Below, one piece after another: positions 7,765-16,680 of a stretch of DNA of 64,000 bases. The translations under genes were made by a program, and so were the position numbers. Each line of letters begins with the position of its first letter. Position 1 is the first letter of the stretch. This DNA is from Thermohalobaculum sp963721105 (GTDB lineage: Bacteria > Pseudomonadota > Alphaproteobacteria > Rhodobacterales > Rhodobacteraceae). Under the pieces are notes generated by a model. It searched no databases. It worked only from the letters and a program-made list of their open reading frames with translations, and had not been told where the DNA came from. The stretch covers positions 372,001 through 436,000 of the forward strand of contig CAVRHY010000005.1 in NCBI GenBank assembly GCA_963721105.1. The letters are read 5' to 3'.

Positions 7765-8025
7765 TCAGGTGTCGCCCGGCCCCGGCCGAACGAAGCGCAG
7801 CCCTTCCGAGTCCATCGGGGTCCATCCCCCGTCGTCCCCGGACAAGGGCGGGAGCACCTCGCCGCTGTTGAAGAGGGCCTGGAAGGGATCGACCTGCGGC
7901 GTCGCATCGCGCCCCGGGTCGCTGGTGAGCAGCCATTCGGCCGTTCGCACGAAATCGTCGAGCCCTGCCAGTTCCCGGCTCAGCTCGTCGCGCCGAGTCC
8001 GTGCAAGATCGAGCACGTCGACCAA
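7765..8025 (-). CDS. Small helical protein of unknown function in the thiamine operon
   Basis: 86 aa beginning MVDVLDLARTRRDELSRE and continuing LAGLDDFVRTAEWLL, an amphipathic helical module of about 34 residues, followed by a disordered acidic tail. The same module occurs twice in the gene at 56334-56879 (MTDLLQIARTRCEDLRREAR and VTDLVEIARLRRAKARAEID), which strongly supports this ORF as real. It lies between thiY and tenA on the same strand, 71 bp after thiY and 19 bp before tenA. No function is known to me; a regulatory or structural small protein is possible. It is unlikely to be an enzyme. Confidence 0.65.
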   Translation of the reverse strand: MVDVLDLARTRRDELSRELAGLDDFVRTAEWLLTSDPGRDATPQVDPFQALFNSGEVLPPLSGDDGGWTPMDSEGLRFVRPGPGDT

Positions 8026-8096
8026 GTCGCCCCCCCGCTTTGTTCCCCAACGTCATCTGGCGCATTCCGGGCCTCGCGTCAAACCCTTCGCGGTGC

Positions 8097-9051
8097 TCAC
8101 TCTGCAGTCACGTCGGTGGCGAGTTTCGCGACCGGCAGGGTGGAGTCGATCATGCCGGCATCGTGCAGGAACGCCTCGAAGTCGCGGTAGCGGCCGGCCG
8201 AGAACGCCGCCGGGCGGAGCGCGAAGCGGGGCACGGTGTCGGTCCAGGCGCGCTTGTTCAGGTCGTCGTCCAGCTCGGCCGAGGTGGCGGCGAAGATCCG
8301 CCAGCTCTCATCCGGGTGGTTGACGATGTACTGCACCGCCTCCTCGGTGGCGCGGAGGAAGCGGGCGATCTTGTCGCGGTCCATCTTGTCCGGGTTGGCG
8401 ACGTAGATCAGCTCGTCATAGGGCGGCAGGCCCTCCTCCTCGACGTAGAAGCAGCGGCCGGGGACGCCTTCGATCTCCATCTGGTTCAGCTCGAAGTTGC
8501 GGAAGGCGCCGATCACGGCGTCGACCTGGCCGGACATCAGCGCCGGCGAGAGCGACCAGTTGACGTTGACAAGCTCGACATCGCCGAGCGCCAGGCCGTT
8601 CTTGGCGAGGATGGTCTGGAGCAGCGTCTCCTCGACGCCGGCGACCGAGAAGCCGATCTTCTTGCCCTTCAGGTCGGCGATGGTCGCGACCGGGCCGTCC
8701 TTCAGCACCAGCAGGCAGTTCAGCGGCGTCGCGACCAGCGTGCCGACGCGGACCAGCGGCAGCCCCTCGTGGATCTGCAGGTGCAGCTGCGGCTGGTAGC
8801 TGACGGCGAGGTCGGCCTGCCCGGCGGCGACCATCTTGGGCGGGTCGGCCGGGTCGGCGGGGGCGATGATCTCGACATCGAGCCCCTGCTCGGCGAAAAA
8901 ACCCTTCTCCTCGCGCGATGACGATGGGGCCGTGGTCGGGGTTCACGAACCAGTCGAGGATGACGGTGAACTTGTCCGCCGCCGCCGCCGGGGTGGCAAG
9001 CAGCGCTGCGGCGAGGATGGCGGCAAGAGCAGCGGGGGTGGCGGGGCGCAT
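8097..9051 (-). CDS. thiY: ThiY: thiamine-precursor substrate-binding protein (frameshifted)
   Basis: Periplasmic NMT1/THI5-like binding protein delivering formylaminopyrimidine-type precursors to ThiXZ. The signal peptide MRPATPAALAAILAAALLAT ends in AAAAD, followed by KFTVILDWFVNPDHGPIVIA. The reading then moves to the frame AEQGLDVEIIAPADPADPPK and continues to LATDVTAE. One extra base near 8905-8920 (GAGGAGAAGG run) accounts for this, and the span is 3x318+1. Restored length is about 317 aa, as expected. VAGVEETLLQTIL and NVNWSLSPALMSGQVDAVIG are typical of the family. The gap of 117 bp to thiE upstream holds nothing recognisable. Confidence 0.85.
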
Positions 9052-9168
9052 GAGCAGTCCTTTCGGGTCAGCGCTGCGACGGAGGGGCCATTTCCGGGCG
9101 TGGCCGGGGCATCCCTCCCTGCGGCGGGAGATCGTCCGGTCGGGCCGGACGATGTTGGCGGCGGCGCA

Positions 9169-9803
9169 TCAGCCGGCGGCCGGGGCGCGGGTGGCGGCGA
9201 GCCACTCGCTCGTGCGCGCCTCGGGGTCGGCGTTCAGCGTGATGTCGGTGACGACCGAGACGATGTCCGCCCCGGCGTCGAGGCAGGCGCGGCCGCGCTC
9301 GGGCGTCAGGCCGCCGATGGCGCAGAGCGGGGTCGCGCCCACGAGGCGCTTCCACTCGGCGACGCGGTCGAGGCCCTGCGGCGCCCATTTCATCTTCTTC
9401 AGGATTGTCGGCCAGACGGGGCCGAGGGCGACGTAGTCGGGGTCGACGGAGAGCGCGCGGTCCAGTTCCGCGTGGTCGTGCGTGCTGACGCCGAGGCGCA
9501 GCCCGGCGCGGCGGATGGCGGCGAGGTCGGCCTCCGCCAGGTCCTCCTGCCCGAGATGGACCCAGTCGCAGCCTTCCTCGATGGCGATCTGCCAGTGGTC
9601 GTTGACGACCATCGCGGCGCCCTGCGCCCGGCAGAGGTCGCGGCCGGCGCGGATCTCGGCGCGGATCTCGGCGCGCAGCGCCTCGCCCGACAGCGCCTTG
9701 ATGCGGAGCTGCACGAAGCGCACGCCCAGCGGCAGCAGGCGGCGCAGCCAGTCGGCCGAGTCGACGATCGGATAGAACGGGTCGGGCGGTCGGCGGCGGT
9801 CAT
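9169..9803 (-). CDS. thiE: ThiE: thiamine-phosphate synthase (frameshifted near start)
   Basis: ThiE joins HMP-PP and thiazole phosphate to give thiamine phosphate. The body reads FYPIVDSADWLRRLLPLG, VQLRIKALSG, VVNDHWQIAIEEGCDWVHLG, HDHAELDRALSVDPDYVALGP and PLCAIGGLTPER, all family signatures. The natural start is the ATG at 9803, which overlaps the thiG stop (ATGA) and reads MTAADRPTR. That frame meets the ThiE body only if one base is missing in the C run near 9776-9781. The span of 635 nt is 3x211+2, consistent with a one-base deletion. This is the only deletion among the window's frameshifts. Confidence 0.85.
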
Positions 9804-10573
9804 TCCAGCCACGCCTTGCCGATGACGGGGGTCGAGGGCGCGGCCATGTCGCGCGGCTCCATCGGGTCGGCGGCGTGCGCCAGCCTTCCCGCCTCGACGC
9901 GCCAGCGCGAAGGCCTTCGCCATCGCCGCCGGGTCGCCGGCCTTGGCGACGGCGGTGTTCAGCAGCACCGCGTCCATGCCGATCTCCATCGCGCGCGCGG
10001 CGTGGCTGGGCAGGCCGAGCCCGGCGTCGACGACCAGCGGCACGTCGGGGAAGTGGGCGCGCAGCGCTGCGCAGGCCGTACTCGTTGTTCAGCCCCCGGC
10101 CCGAGCCGATGGGCGCGCCCCAGGGCATCAGCACCTCGCAGCCGGCCTCCAGCAGGCGCTCGGCGACGACGAGGTCCTCGGTCGTGTAGGGAAAGACCTG
10201 GAAGCCGTCGGCGGTCAGGATGCGCGCCGCCTCGACCAGCCCGAAGACGTCGGGCTGCAGCGTGTCGGCGTGGCCGATGACCTCGAGCTTGATCCAGGGC
10301 GTGCCGAAGACCTCGCGCGCCATCTGGGCGGTGGTGACGGCCTCCTTGACCGAATGGCAGCCGGCGGTGTTCGGCAGGACGCGGACGCCGAGCTCGCGCA
10401 CCAGCTCCCAGAACCCCTGGCCGGCGCGCGTCGCCCCGCTTTCGCGGCGGAGCGAGACGGTGGCGACACCAGCGCCCGAGGCGCGGAAGGCCTGCGGCGA
10501 GGATGGCCGGCGAGGGATACTGCGCCGTGCCCAGCATCAGGCGGGACGACAGCTCGGTGCCGTAGAAGGTCAT
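9800..10573 (-). CDS. thiG: ThiG: thiazole synthase (three frameshifts)
   Basis: ThiG makes the thiazole phosphate from DXP, dehydroglycine and ThiS thiocarboxylate in the cytosol. Seen in pieces: MTFYGTELSSRLMLGTAQYP; then RELGVRVLPNTAGCHSVKEA and TPWIKLEVIGH with the Schiff-base Lys; then VPLVVDAGLGLPSHAARAME; then TPVIGKAWLE at the end. Three single-base insertions near 10500, 10070 and 9899 join them. The total of 774 nt equals 257 codons plus three bases, so about 256 aa, exactly the family length. Three insertions in one essential-type gene argue for poor sequence quality here. Confidence 0.85.
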
Positions 10574-10575
10574 GC

Positions 10576-10773
10576 TCAGCCTCCCTGCTGGGGCGCGACG
10601 ATTTCCAGCCGGTCGCCCTCGGCCAGCTCCATGCCCGCGCGGCCGACGGCGGGGACGAACTGGCCGTTGACGGCGGTCGCGACCCTGGCGTCGGCGAAGC
10701 CGAGCTCGGCCAGCACGTCGGAGAGGCGCGTGGCGCTCACCTCACGCGGCTCCCCGTTCAGCGAGATTTTCAT
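10576..10773 (-). CDS. thiS: ThiS: sulfur-carrier protein for thiazole synthesis
   Basis: 65 aa ubiquitin-fold protein that carries the thiocarboxylate sulfur to ThiG. It starts MKISLNGEPREV, has the VLAELGFADARVATAVNGQF core, and ends in the required di-glycine (APQQGG). It lies two bases upstream of thiG, and its start overlaps the 3' end of thiO by 32 nt. The reading frame is intact. Confidence 0.92.
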   Translation of the reverse strand: MKISLNGEPREVSATRLSDVLAELGFADARVATAVNGQFVPAVGRAGMELAEGDRLEIVAPQQGG

Positions 10774-11770
10774 CGGAAAACTCCGGTTGCTTGGCCTCGA
10801 ACAGCAGGTCCGCGGTCTGCACGGCCAGCGCGGGGCCGAGCAGGAAGCCGTGCCGGAAGAGGCCGTTGGCGTGGATGGTCCCGCCGACGCGGCGAACGCG
10901 CGGCAGGTTGTCGGGGAAGGCCGGGCGGGCGTCGACGCCGATCTCCAGCACCTCGGCCTCGGCGAAGGCGGGGTGCAGCGCGTAGGCGGCGCTGAGCAGT
11001 TCCAGCAGCGCGCGCGCCGTGACGCGGCCGCGCTCGGCGGTCTCGATGACGGTGGCGCCCAGCATGTAGACGCCCTCGCCGCGCGGCACGATGTAGAGCG
11101 GCAGGCGCGGGTGCAGCAGGCGCACCGGGCGCGAGAGGCGCACGTCGGGGGCGCGGAGGACGACCATCTCGCCCTTGACGCCGCGCAGGTCCGAAAGCGC
11201 GTCGCGGGCCGCGAGGCCGCGGCAGTCGATGGTCGTGGGCGTGGCGGCGGTGTCGTTGACAGTGGCGGTGGCGGCGGCGGGCGCCTCCTCCTGCCGGATC
11301 GCGACCCCCTGCCCGGCCAGCCGGTCTGCCAGCGTCGCGAGGGCGCGGCGCGGGTCGAGATGCGCCTCGTCGGGGAAGTAGAGCGCGCGGGCGAAGCGGC
11401 CGGCAAGGTCGGGCTCGAGCTCGGCGATGCGCTCGGGGCCGAGCGTCTCGTGCGATTGCGTCCGGCGGGCGAAGCGGTCGAGCTCGGCCCGGTCGCGCGT
11501 CGGGGTGACGACCAGCGTGCCGGCGCGGGCGACGCCGCCGGCATGGCGCTCCCACCAGTCGGCGGAGCGCTGGCCGAGGCGGATGACGGGCTCCTCGGCG
11601 CGCTCGCCCTCGCAGAAGGGCGCCAGCATGCCGCCGGCCCACCACGAGCAGCCATGCGGCCCCGGCGGCCCGATGCGGTCGAGCAGGCGAACCTCGCCGC
11701 CCCGCGCTACGATCTCGGTCGCGACGCAGAGCCCGGCGACGCCGGCGCCGATGATTGTGACGCTCACCAT
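10742..11770 (-). CDS. thiO: ThiO: glycine oxidase
   Basis: 342 aa FAD-dependent oxidase that supplies the dehydroglycine (imine) for ThiG in aerobic bacteria. The dinucleotide-binding motif is TIIGAGVAGLCVATEIVARG at residues 4-23, followed by GCSWWAGGMLAPFCEGE. A second signature lies at VKGEMVVLRAPDVRLSRPVR, and HANGLFRHGFLLGPALA ends the FAD domain. I chose the ATG at 11770 because the upstream frame is Arg/Pro-rich, non-conserved sequence. The neighbouring thiS, thiG and thiE support thiazole synthesis rather than general amino-acid oxidation. The 106-bp gap to thiD shows nothing recognisable. Confidence 0.9.
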   Translation of the reverse strand: MVSVTIIGAGVAGLCVATEIVARGGEVRLLDRIGPPGPHGCSWWAGGMLAPFCEGERAEEPVIRLGQRSADWWERHAGGVARAGTLVVTPTRDRAELDRFARRTQSHETLGPERIAELEPDLAGRFARALYFPDEAHLDPRRALATLADRLAGQGVAIRQEEAPAAATATVNDTAATPTTIDCRGLAARDALSDLRGVKGEMVVLRAPDVRLSRPVRLLHPRLPLYIVPRGEGVYMLGATVIETAERGRVTARALLELLSAAYALHPAFAEAEVLEIGVDARPAFPDNLPRVRRVGGTIHANGLFRHGFLLGPALAVQTADLLFEAKQPEFSDENLAERGAA

Positions 11771-11876
11771 GCGGGCCTCGGGCCGGCAGGGCGGCCGCCG
11801 CCGGCAGGGCGCGAAACGCCGGCCGCCACGCGGCGCGCGCTCCGACCCATCGGGCGAGCGCCCGGGCTGATGATGC

Positions 11877-12684
11877 TCACGCCGGCCATGCCGCGCCCAC
11901 GTGGAAATGGTGGACCGGGCCGTGGCCCGAGCCAATCGCCAGCCCGTCGGCCGCGGCGATGGCACCGTGCAGGTAGGCGTGCGCGGCGCGGACGGCGTCG
12001 ACCAGCGGCAGGCCCTTCGCCAGCCCGGCGGCGATGGCGGCGGACAGCGTGCAGCCGGTGCCGTGCGTGTTCCTCGTCGCGAGGCGCGGCGCCTGCAGCA
12101 GCACGGGCTCGGCGCCGGGCACGACCAGCACGTCGGTGCAGGTGGCGCCGCCGCCGTGGCCGCCCTTCATCAGCACCGCGCCGGCGCCGCGCCCCGCAGA
12201 GCGCCCTGCCCTGCGCGGCCATGGCGTCGATATCCCGCGCCGGCTCGCAGTCCAGCAGGCGGGCGGCCTCGGGCAGGTTCGGGGTCAGCAGCGTTGCGCG
12301 GGGCAGCAGCTCGGCCAGCAGGGCCGCGACCGCCGCGTCCTGCAGCAGCGCGTCGCCCGATTTCGCCACCATCACGGGGTCGAGGACAACCGGGATGCGG
12401 CCGTCGAGCCGGCGCGCGACCTCGCGGATAATGGCGGGCGAGAACAGCATCCCGATCTTGATCGCGCCGACGGCGAGGTCGTCCAGCACGGCGTCGATCT
12501 GCGCGCCGACGATGGCGGGCGGGATCTCGTGCACCGCCGTGACGGCGCGGGTGTTCTGCGCGGTCACGGCCGTGATCACGCTGGCGCCATAGACGCCGAG
12601 CGCCGAGAACGTCTTGAGGTCGGCCTGGATGCCGGCACCCCCGCCGCTGTCGGAGCCCGCGATGGTGAGCGCGATCGCAGTCAT
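11877..12684 (-). CDS. thiD: ThiD: HMP/HMP-phosphate kinase (frameshifted)
   Basis: ThiD phosphorylates hydroxymethylpyrimidine and its phosphate. The ribokinase-fold signature AIALTIAGSDSGGGAGIQAD opens the protein. VVLDPVMVAKSG and LLTPNLPEAARLL follow in the same frame. The C-terminal part VLMKGGHGGG, THGTGCTLSAAIAAGLAKGL (the GTGC anion hole) is in another frame. One extra G in the GGGG run near 12195 explains this, and the length is 3x269+1. It is the first gene after the TPP riboswitch, so it leads the operon. Confidence 0.88.
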
Positions 12685-12738
12685 GTCGCCCTTGCCTTGG
12701 GGCGCCGGATTCGGGGGTTTCGGTTTCGCGAGTGACCG

Positions 12739-12817
12739 TTCCCTACGCCGGCATTGCCCGGATCAGGTTCGACGGGTTGGCTGGTGCCTCTCAGCCCCGG
12801 ATGGGGCACCCCGACGG
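12739..12817 (-). promoter_or_regulatory. TPP riboswitch (thi box)
   Basis: On the minus strand the sequence carries the aptamer core: GGGGTGCCCC...GGGGCTGAGAGG, then CGAACCTGATCCGGG and AATGCCGGCGTAGGGAA. CTGAGA and the ACCTGATC...GCGTAGGGA block are the invariant TPP-binding elements. It lies 55 bp upstream of thiD, so TPP probably shuts down the whole thiD-to-thiX operon, most likely by blocking translation or early termination. No strong T-tract terminator follows, which favours the translational mode. Confidence 0.95.
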
Positions 12818-12979
12818 ATGCGCCAGAGATAAGCGCGCCGACGCCGCCCCGCAACCGGTTTCTGGCCCCCTTCCAGCGGCGTGATTCCGGCGGGTCCCGC
12901 CCTTGCGCGCCCCATGCCGGCCGCGCATGATCCGCCGCGCGCGAGCCGAACGAAGGCGGGGACGGGGGCGGGGACGGGC

Positions 12980-13948
12980 ATGGCTGACACGAAGACCATC
13001 GGCGAGATGTACGGCGCGGCCGCCGTCGAGACCTTCATGGGGCTGCCGGCCGGCGACCTTTCGGCGCTGGCCGCGCAATCGGCGCGGGGCGCCATCCTGG
13101 GCGTGCCGGGCTGCACGCCCTACGGCTCGGTCGGGGCCTACTGCGCCGACGGGCCGGCGGCGATGCGGGCGGCGCTGGCCGGGTATGCGTCGAACCTGGC
13201 GCATGTCGACTTCGACGTCGGCGAGCCGATGTTCGGCCCGGACTTCGCGGGCCAGCCCGGCGTCGTCGACTGCGGCGACCTGCCCTTCGACCCCGGCAAC
13301 TTCGCCGCCAACCGCGCGCGCGTGCGCGCGGCGGTCGGGCAGATCCTGGACGCCGGCGCGGTGCCGATCCTGCTGGGCGGCGACAACTCGTTCCCGATCC
13401 CGATGTTCGAGGCCTATGCCGGGCGCGGGACGTTCACCATCCTGCAGATCGACGCCCATATCGACTGGCGCGACGAGGTGCAGGGCGAGCGGCTGGGCCT
13501 GTCCTCGGGGATGCGCCGCGCATCCGAGATGGAGCATGTCGAGCGCATCATCCAGGTCGGCCAGCGCGGCATCGGCTCGGCCCGCCCCGCGGACCTGGCG
13601 GACGCGCGCGACTGGGGCGTGCAGTTCATCCCGGCGCGCGGCGTGGCGCAGGCGGGCATCACCTCGGCCATCGAGATGATCCCGGAAGGCTCGGACATCA
13701 TCATCGCCCTCGACTGCGACGCGCTGGACCCGGCGGTGCTGCCGGCCGTCATCGGCCGGGCCCCCGGGGGCCTGGCCTACTGGGACGTCGTCAACCTGAT
13801 CGAGGGCGCCTCGCTGCGCGGCCGGCTGGCCGGCTTCGAGATCGCCGAGCTGATGCCGGCGCGCGACGTCGACGGGCTGGGCGCCGAGGTCGCGGCGCGT
13901 ATCGTCGCCAACGTCGTGCGCCTGGTCGCCAACCCGGAGGCAGAGTGA
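12980..13948 (+). CDS. Ureohydrolase (arginase/agmatinase family) with GGDNS motif
   Basis: 322 aa from the ATG at 12980 (MADTKTIGEMYG). Ureohydrolases cleave guanidino compounds to urea using two Mn (or Ni) ions. The metal motifs are LLGGDNSFPIP, LQIDAHIDW and IALDCDALDP. In the first the usual His of GGDHS is Asn, which removes one metal ligand of canonical agmatinase and points to a distinct subgroup. The other Asp and His ligands are present. The stop overlaps the start of a formamidase-like gene, so the two are coupled. The substrate is unknown; agmatine, guanidinobutyrate or guanidine-type compounds are options. Confidence 0.85.
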   Translation: MADTKTIGEMYGAAAVETFMGLPAGDLSALAAQSARGAILGVPGCTPYGSVGAYCADGPAAMRAALAGYASNLAHVDFDVGEPMFGPDFAGQPGVVDCGDLPFDPGNFAANRARVRAAVGQILDAGAVPILLGGDNSFPIPMFEAYAGRGTFTILQIDAHIDWRDEVQGERLGLSSGMRRASEMEHVERIIQVGQRGIGSARPADLADARDWGVQFIPARGVAQAGITSAIEMIPEGSDIIIALDCDALDPAVLPAVIGRAPGGLAYWDVVNLIEGASLRGRLAGFEIAELMPARDVDGLGAEVAARIVANVVRLVANPEAE

Positions 13949-14913
13949 TGGCACATCACCAGCTGAAATCCTCGGTCGAGACCTGCCACTGGGGCTGGTT
14001 CGACGCCGCCCAGCCGCCCGTGCTGACGGTCGCCAGCGGCGACACGGTCGAGATCGAGACGATCTCGGGCAACGAGTGGAACCTGCCGGGCGAGGGTTAT
14101 CACGTGCCGCCCGAGTTGCTGGACGTCCAGGCGCGCGCCGAGCGGATGCTGCCCGGCCACATCATGACCGGCCCGGTCCGCGTCGAGGGCGCCCGGCCCG
14201 GCGACGTGCTGGAGGTCCGAATCCGCGAGATCGGACTGCGCCAGGACTGGGGCTACAACTTCATCCGCCCGCTGGTCGGCACGCTGCCGGACGATTTTCC
14301 CGACCGCCACCAGACGATCATCCCGCTGGACGCCGAGCGCATGGTGGGCCGCCTGCCCTGGGGGCTGGAGCTGCCGCTGCGCCCGTTCTTCGGCTGCATG
14401 GGCGTGGCGCCGCCGGCGGAATGGGGGCGGATCACCTCGATCGTGCCGCGCGCGCATGGCGGCAACATGGACCTGAAGGAGCTGGTCGCCGGCAGCACGC
14501 TGTTCCTGCCGGTCTTCGTCGACGGCGCGCTGTTCTCGGCCGGCGACGGGCACGGCGTGCAGGGCGACGGCGAGGTCAACGTCACCGCAATCGAGACGGC
14601 GCTGAAGGGCACGTTCGAGCTGATCGTGCACAAGGGCGGCGGCGGCGGGGCGGCCGCCTGGCCGCGCGCCGAGACGCCGGAGCACTACATCACGATGGGG
14701 CTGGACCCGGATCTCGACCAGTGCGCCGTGCGGGCGCTGCGCGAGATGATCGCACTGCTCGTCGAGCGCGCCGGGATCACGCGCGAGGAGGCCTACACGC
14801 TCTGCTCGCTGGCCGCCGACCTGCGCGTGACGCAGACGGTGAACGGCTCGAAGGGCGTGCATTGCGTGATCGAAAAGCGGCTGGTCGATGGCCGATGCCT
14901 GACGAGGCGCTGA
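13948..14913 (+). CDS. Acetamidase/formamidase family amidohydrolase
   Basis: 321 aa FmdA/AmdA-type hydrolase, a cytosolic beta-rich enzyme that releases ammonia from small amides. Signatures are WGWFDAAQPPVLTVASGD, GHIMTGPVRVEGARPGDVLE, RPFFGCMGVAPP and GGNMDLKELVAGSTLFLPV. These are followed by VDGALFSAGDGHGVQGDGEV, with the acidic/His cluster of the active site. The ATG shares one base with the stop of the ureohydrolase gene. Context suggests the two enzymes act in sequence on a nitrogen-rich substrate, which is inference. Confidence 0.9.
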   Translation: MAHHQLKSSVETCHWGWFDAAQPPVLTVASGDTVEIETISGNEWNLPGEGYHVPPELLDVQARAERMLPGHIMTGPVRVEGARPGDVLEVRIREIGLRQDWGYNFIRPLVGTLPDDFPDRHQTIIPLDAERMVGRLPWGLELPLRPFFGCMGVAPPAEWGRITSIVPRAHGGNMDLKELVAGSTLFLPVFVDGALFSAGDGHGVQGDGEVNVTAIETALKGTFELIVHKGGGGGAAAWPRAETPEHYITMGLDPDLDQCAVRALREMIALLVERAGITREEAYTLCSLAADLRVTQTVNGSKGVHCVIEKRLVDGRCLTRR

Positions 14914-15392
14914 CCGGCGGCTGCGCCTGCGGCGCGGTGCGCTACCGGATGCCGCCGCCGATCTGGACGCATTGCTGCCACTGCACCTGGTGCCAGCGCG
15001 AGACAGGCTCGGCATTCGCCATCAACGCCATGGTCGAGGCCGACCGGATGGCGGTAACGGCGGGCCGGCCGGTGACCGTGCGCACGCCCTCCGAGAGCGG
15101 CCGCGGCCAAGTGATCACGCGCTGCCCGGACTGCCAGGTCGCGCTCTGGAGCACCTACAGCGCGCCGGCGGTGCTGTTCGTCCGCGCCGGCACGCTGGAC
15201 CGGCCGGGCGCGGTCGTGCCGGACATCCACATCTTCACGGCATCGAAGCTGCCCTGGGTCGTCATCCCGCCAGGCGCCCGCGCGTTGCCGCGCTTCTACG
15301 ACTACAACGAGGTCTGGCCCGCCGAGGCGCTGGCCCGCCGCGCGGCGGCGATCGCGCGCCACGCCGGACCCGGCCGGGCCGAACCGGCTTGA
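14895..15392 (+). CDS. GFA/CENP-V domain zinc protein
   Basis: 165 aa. The glutathione-dependent formaldehyde-activating (Gfa) fold is shown by GGCACGAVRY, the CCHCTWCQRETGSAF cluster and ITRCPDCQVALWS, giving the Cys pairs that bind zinc. The family includes S-hydroxymethylglutathione synthase-like proteins, but most members are uncharacterised. It overlaps the 3' end of the amidohydrolase gene by 19 nt, so it is the third member of a coupled trio. Handling of a reactive one-carbon product is possible but unproven. Confidence 0.85.
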   Translation: MPDEALTGGCACGAVRYRMPPPIWTHCCHCTWCQRETGSAFAINAMVEADRMAVTAGRPVTVRTPSESGRGQVITRCPDCQVALWSTYSAPAVLFVRAGTLDRPGAVVPDIHIFTASKLPWVVIPPGARALPRFYDYNEVWPAEALARRAAAIARHAGPGRAEPA

Positions 15393-15958
15393 GCTTGACG
15401 GAATGCGGGCTGGTCGCCCGCTGCGACATGCGCTCGGCCTGCCGCCGCGCCGAGGCGCGGCTTTCGGCCGAGCAGCCGGCGGCGCCGGCGCGCGCGACCG
15501 GCGGCAGCGCGCTGGCTGCGAGGGCGTTGGCGAGACTGGCAACACCTGGCCGGGGGAGAGGTCGAAGGGAAGAACTTGCTGGAAGGCCCGACGGGCTCGG
15601 GCCGGGACCGAGCGTTCTGCGAGTCGCGGCGGCCGTCAAGAGCAAGCCGCCTGCGGCGGTGCTGCGCACCCTTGACCGCCACCCCGAACTCGGGGCCTTC
15701 GGGCTGGCAGGCGTGATTTCCCGTCCGGCGGCGCGACGGGGGGCGCGACGGGCGCGACGGGGGCGCGACGGGGGGCGCGACGGGCGGCGCGACGGGGGTG
15801 GGCAGCGCGGCCCTCGGGGTTGCCGCGCCGGCGCGGAGCGCGCGCAGAGGCTGGATCACGCCCATTTGCGCGCGCCGCGGGCGGAAGTGCGCTATGCTCT
15901 CAAGTCCATCGCGGGGCGGACCCGCGCGTCTGCCGCCGCTCGACCGGAGGAGAGACGT
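15393..15958. other. Gene-free 566-bp stretch with a GC-rich tandem array
   Basis: No ORF here resembles a protein I recognise; the long frames on both strands are GC-rich shadows. The only structure is the tandem array described separately at 15729-15798 and a purine-rich Shine-Dalgarno (GGAGGAGAG) just before the CBS gene. Confidence 0.6.
15729..15798 (+). repeat. Tandem array of GGCGCGACGGG-type units
   Basis: About six head-to-tail units of 10-12 bp (GGCGCGACGGGG, GGCGCGACGG and variants) upstream of the CBS-domain gene. Unit length varies by G-run length, typical of slippage. Similar G-rich units occur inside the gene at 17714-18499. Confidence 0.8.
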
Positions 15959-16394
15959 ATGCGAGTTTCCGACATCCTGAAGACCAAGGGCACCGACGTC
16001 ATGACGGTGCGCCCGACCGAGACGCTGGGCACCCTGTCGCACCGGCTGCGCATGGCCCGCGTCGGCGCGCTGGTGGTCAGCCAGGACGGGAAAACGATCG
16101 ACGGCATCGTCTCGGAGCGCGACATCGTCCACTGCCTGGCCGAGCGCGGCGGCGACTGGCTGGGCGTGCGCGTCGAACTCGGTGATGACGAAGCGCGTGA
16201 TCACCTGCGCCCCCGACAGCAAGATCGCCGACATCGCCAAGACCATGACCGCCAACCGCATCCGCCACGTGCCGGTGGTCGAGGGCGGCAAGCTGGCCGG
16301 CATCGTCAGCTCGGGCGACGTCATCAAGGCGCGGATCGACGAGATGGAGCTCGAGGCCGGCGTGCTGCGCGACCTGGCCATCGCCGGGCACTGA
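15959..16394 (+). CDS. Two-CBS-domain protein (frameshifted)
   Basis: About 144 aa when restored. CBS domain 1 is MRVSDILKTKGTDVMTVRP to DGIVSERDIVHCLAERGGDW. CBS domain 2 is VMTKRVITCAPDSKIADIAK to LAGIVSSGDVIKARIDEME. Paired CBS domains bind adenine nucleotides and act as cytosolic sensors. The two halves are in different frames; one extra G near 16179-16180 joins them, and 436 nt is 3x145+1. The start is well supported by GGAGGAGAG seven bases upstream. The family is the stand-alone, about 145-aa alphaproteobacterial type. Confidence 0.85.
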
Positions 16395-16680
16395 CCGAGC
16401 CGCGCGGCGCTGGGCGGCGGGCACCGCCAGCCCTGCCGTCGCGCCGGGCGAGCGTCCCGGGCAGCCCGCCGTCGGCCGGCCACGCCGGCATTGCGCCCGA
16501 AGCCGCGAGCGAGCACCCGCAGGACGGGCGTCTCGCTCACCCGCGCGCCGCCGGCCCCCTGCCGACGAGCCAGGCAAACAGCATCGTGCCGACAGCACCG
16601 GGCACCCCGTCGCCCTGCCGCGCCCCCGTTGCGGCGCTCGCGCGGCACGGCTAGGGTCCGCGGAAAAGGGAGGCCGCCCG

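Noticed and set aside
5940..7871. Very long plus-strand ORF antisense to thiZ and tenA
   Set aside because: Composition is repetitive Arg/Ala/Pro/Gly and both minus-strand genes have complete family motifs.
15729..15798. Tandem array considered as a CRISPR
   Set aside because: Units are only 10-12 bp without unique spacers; no cas genes in the window.
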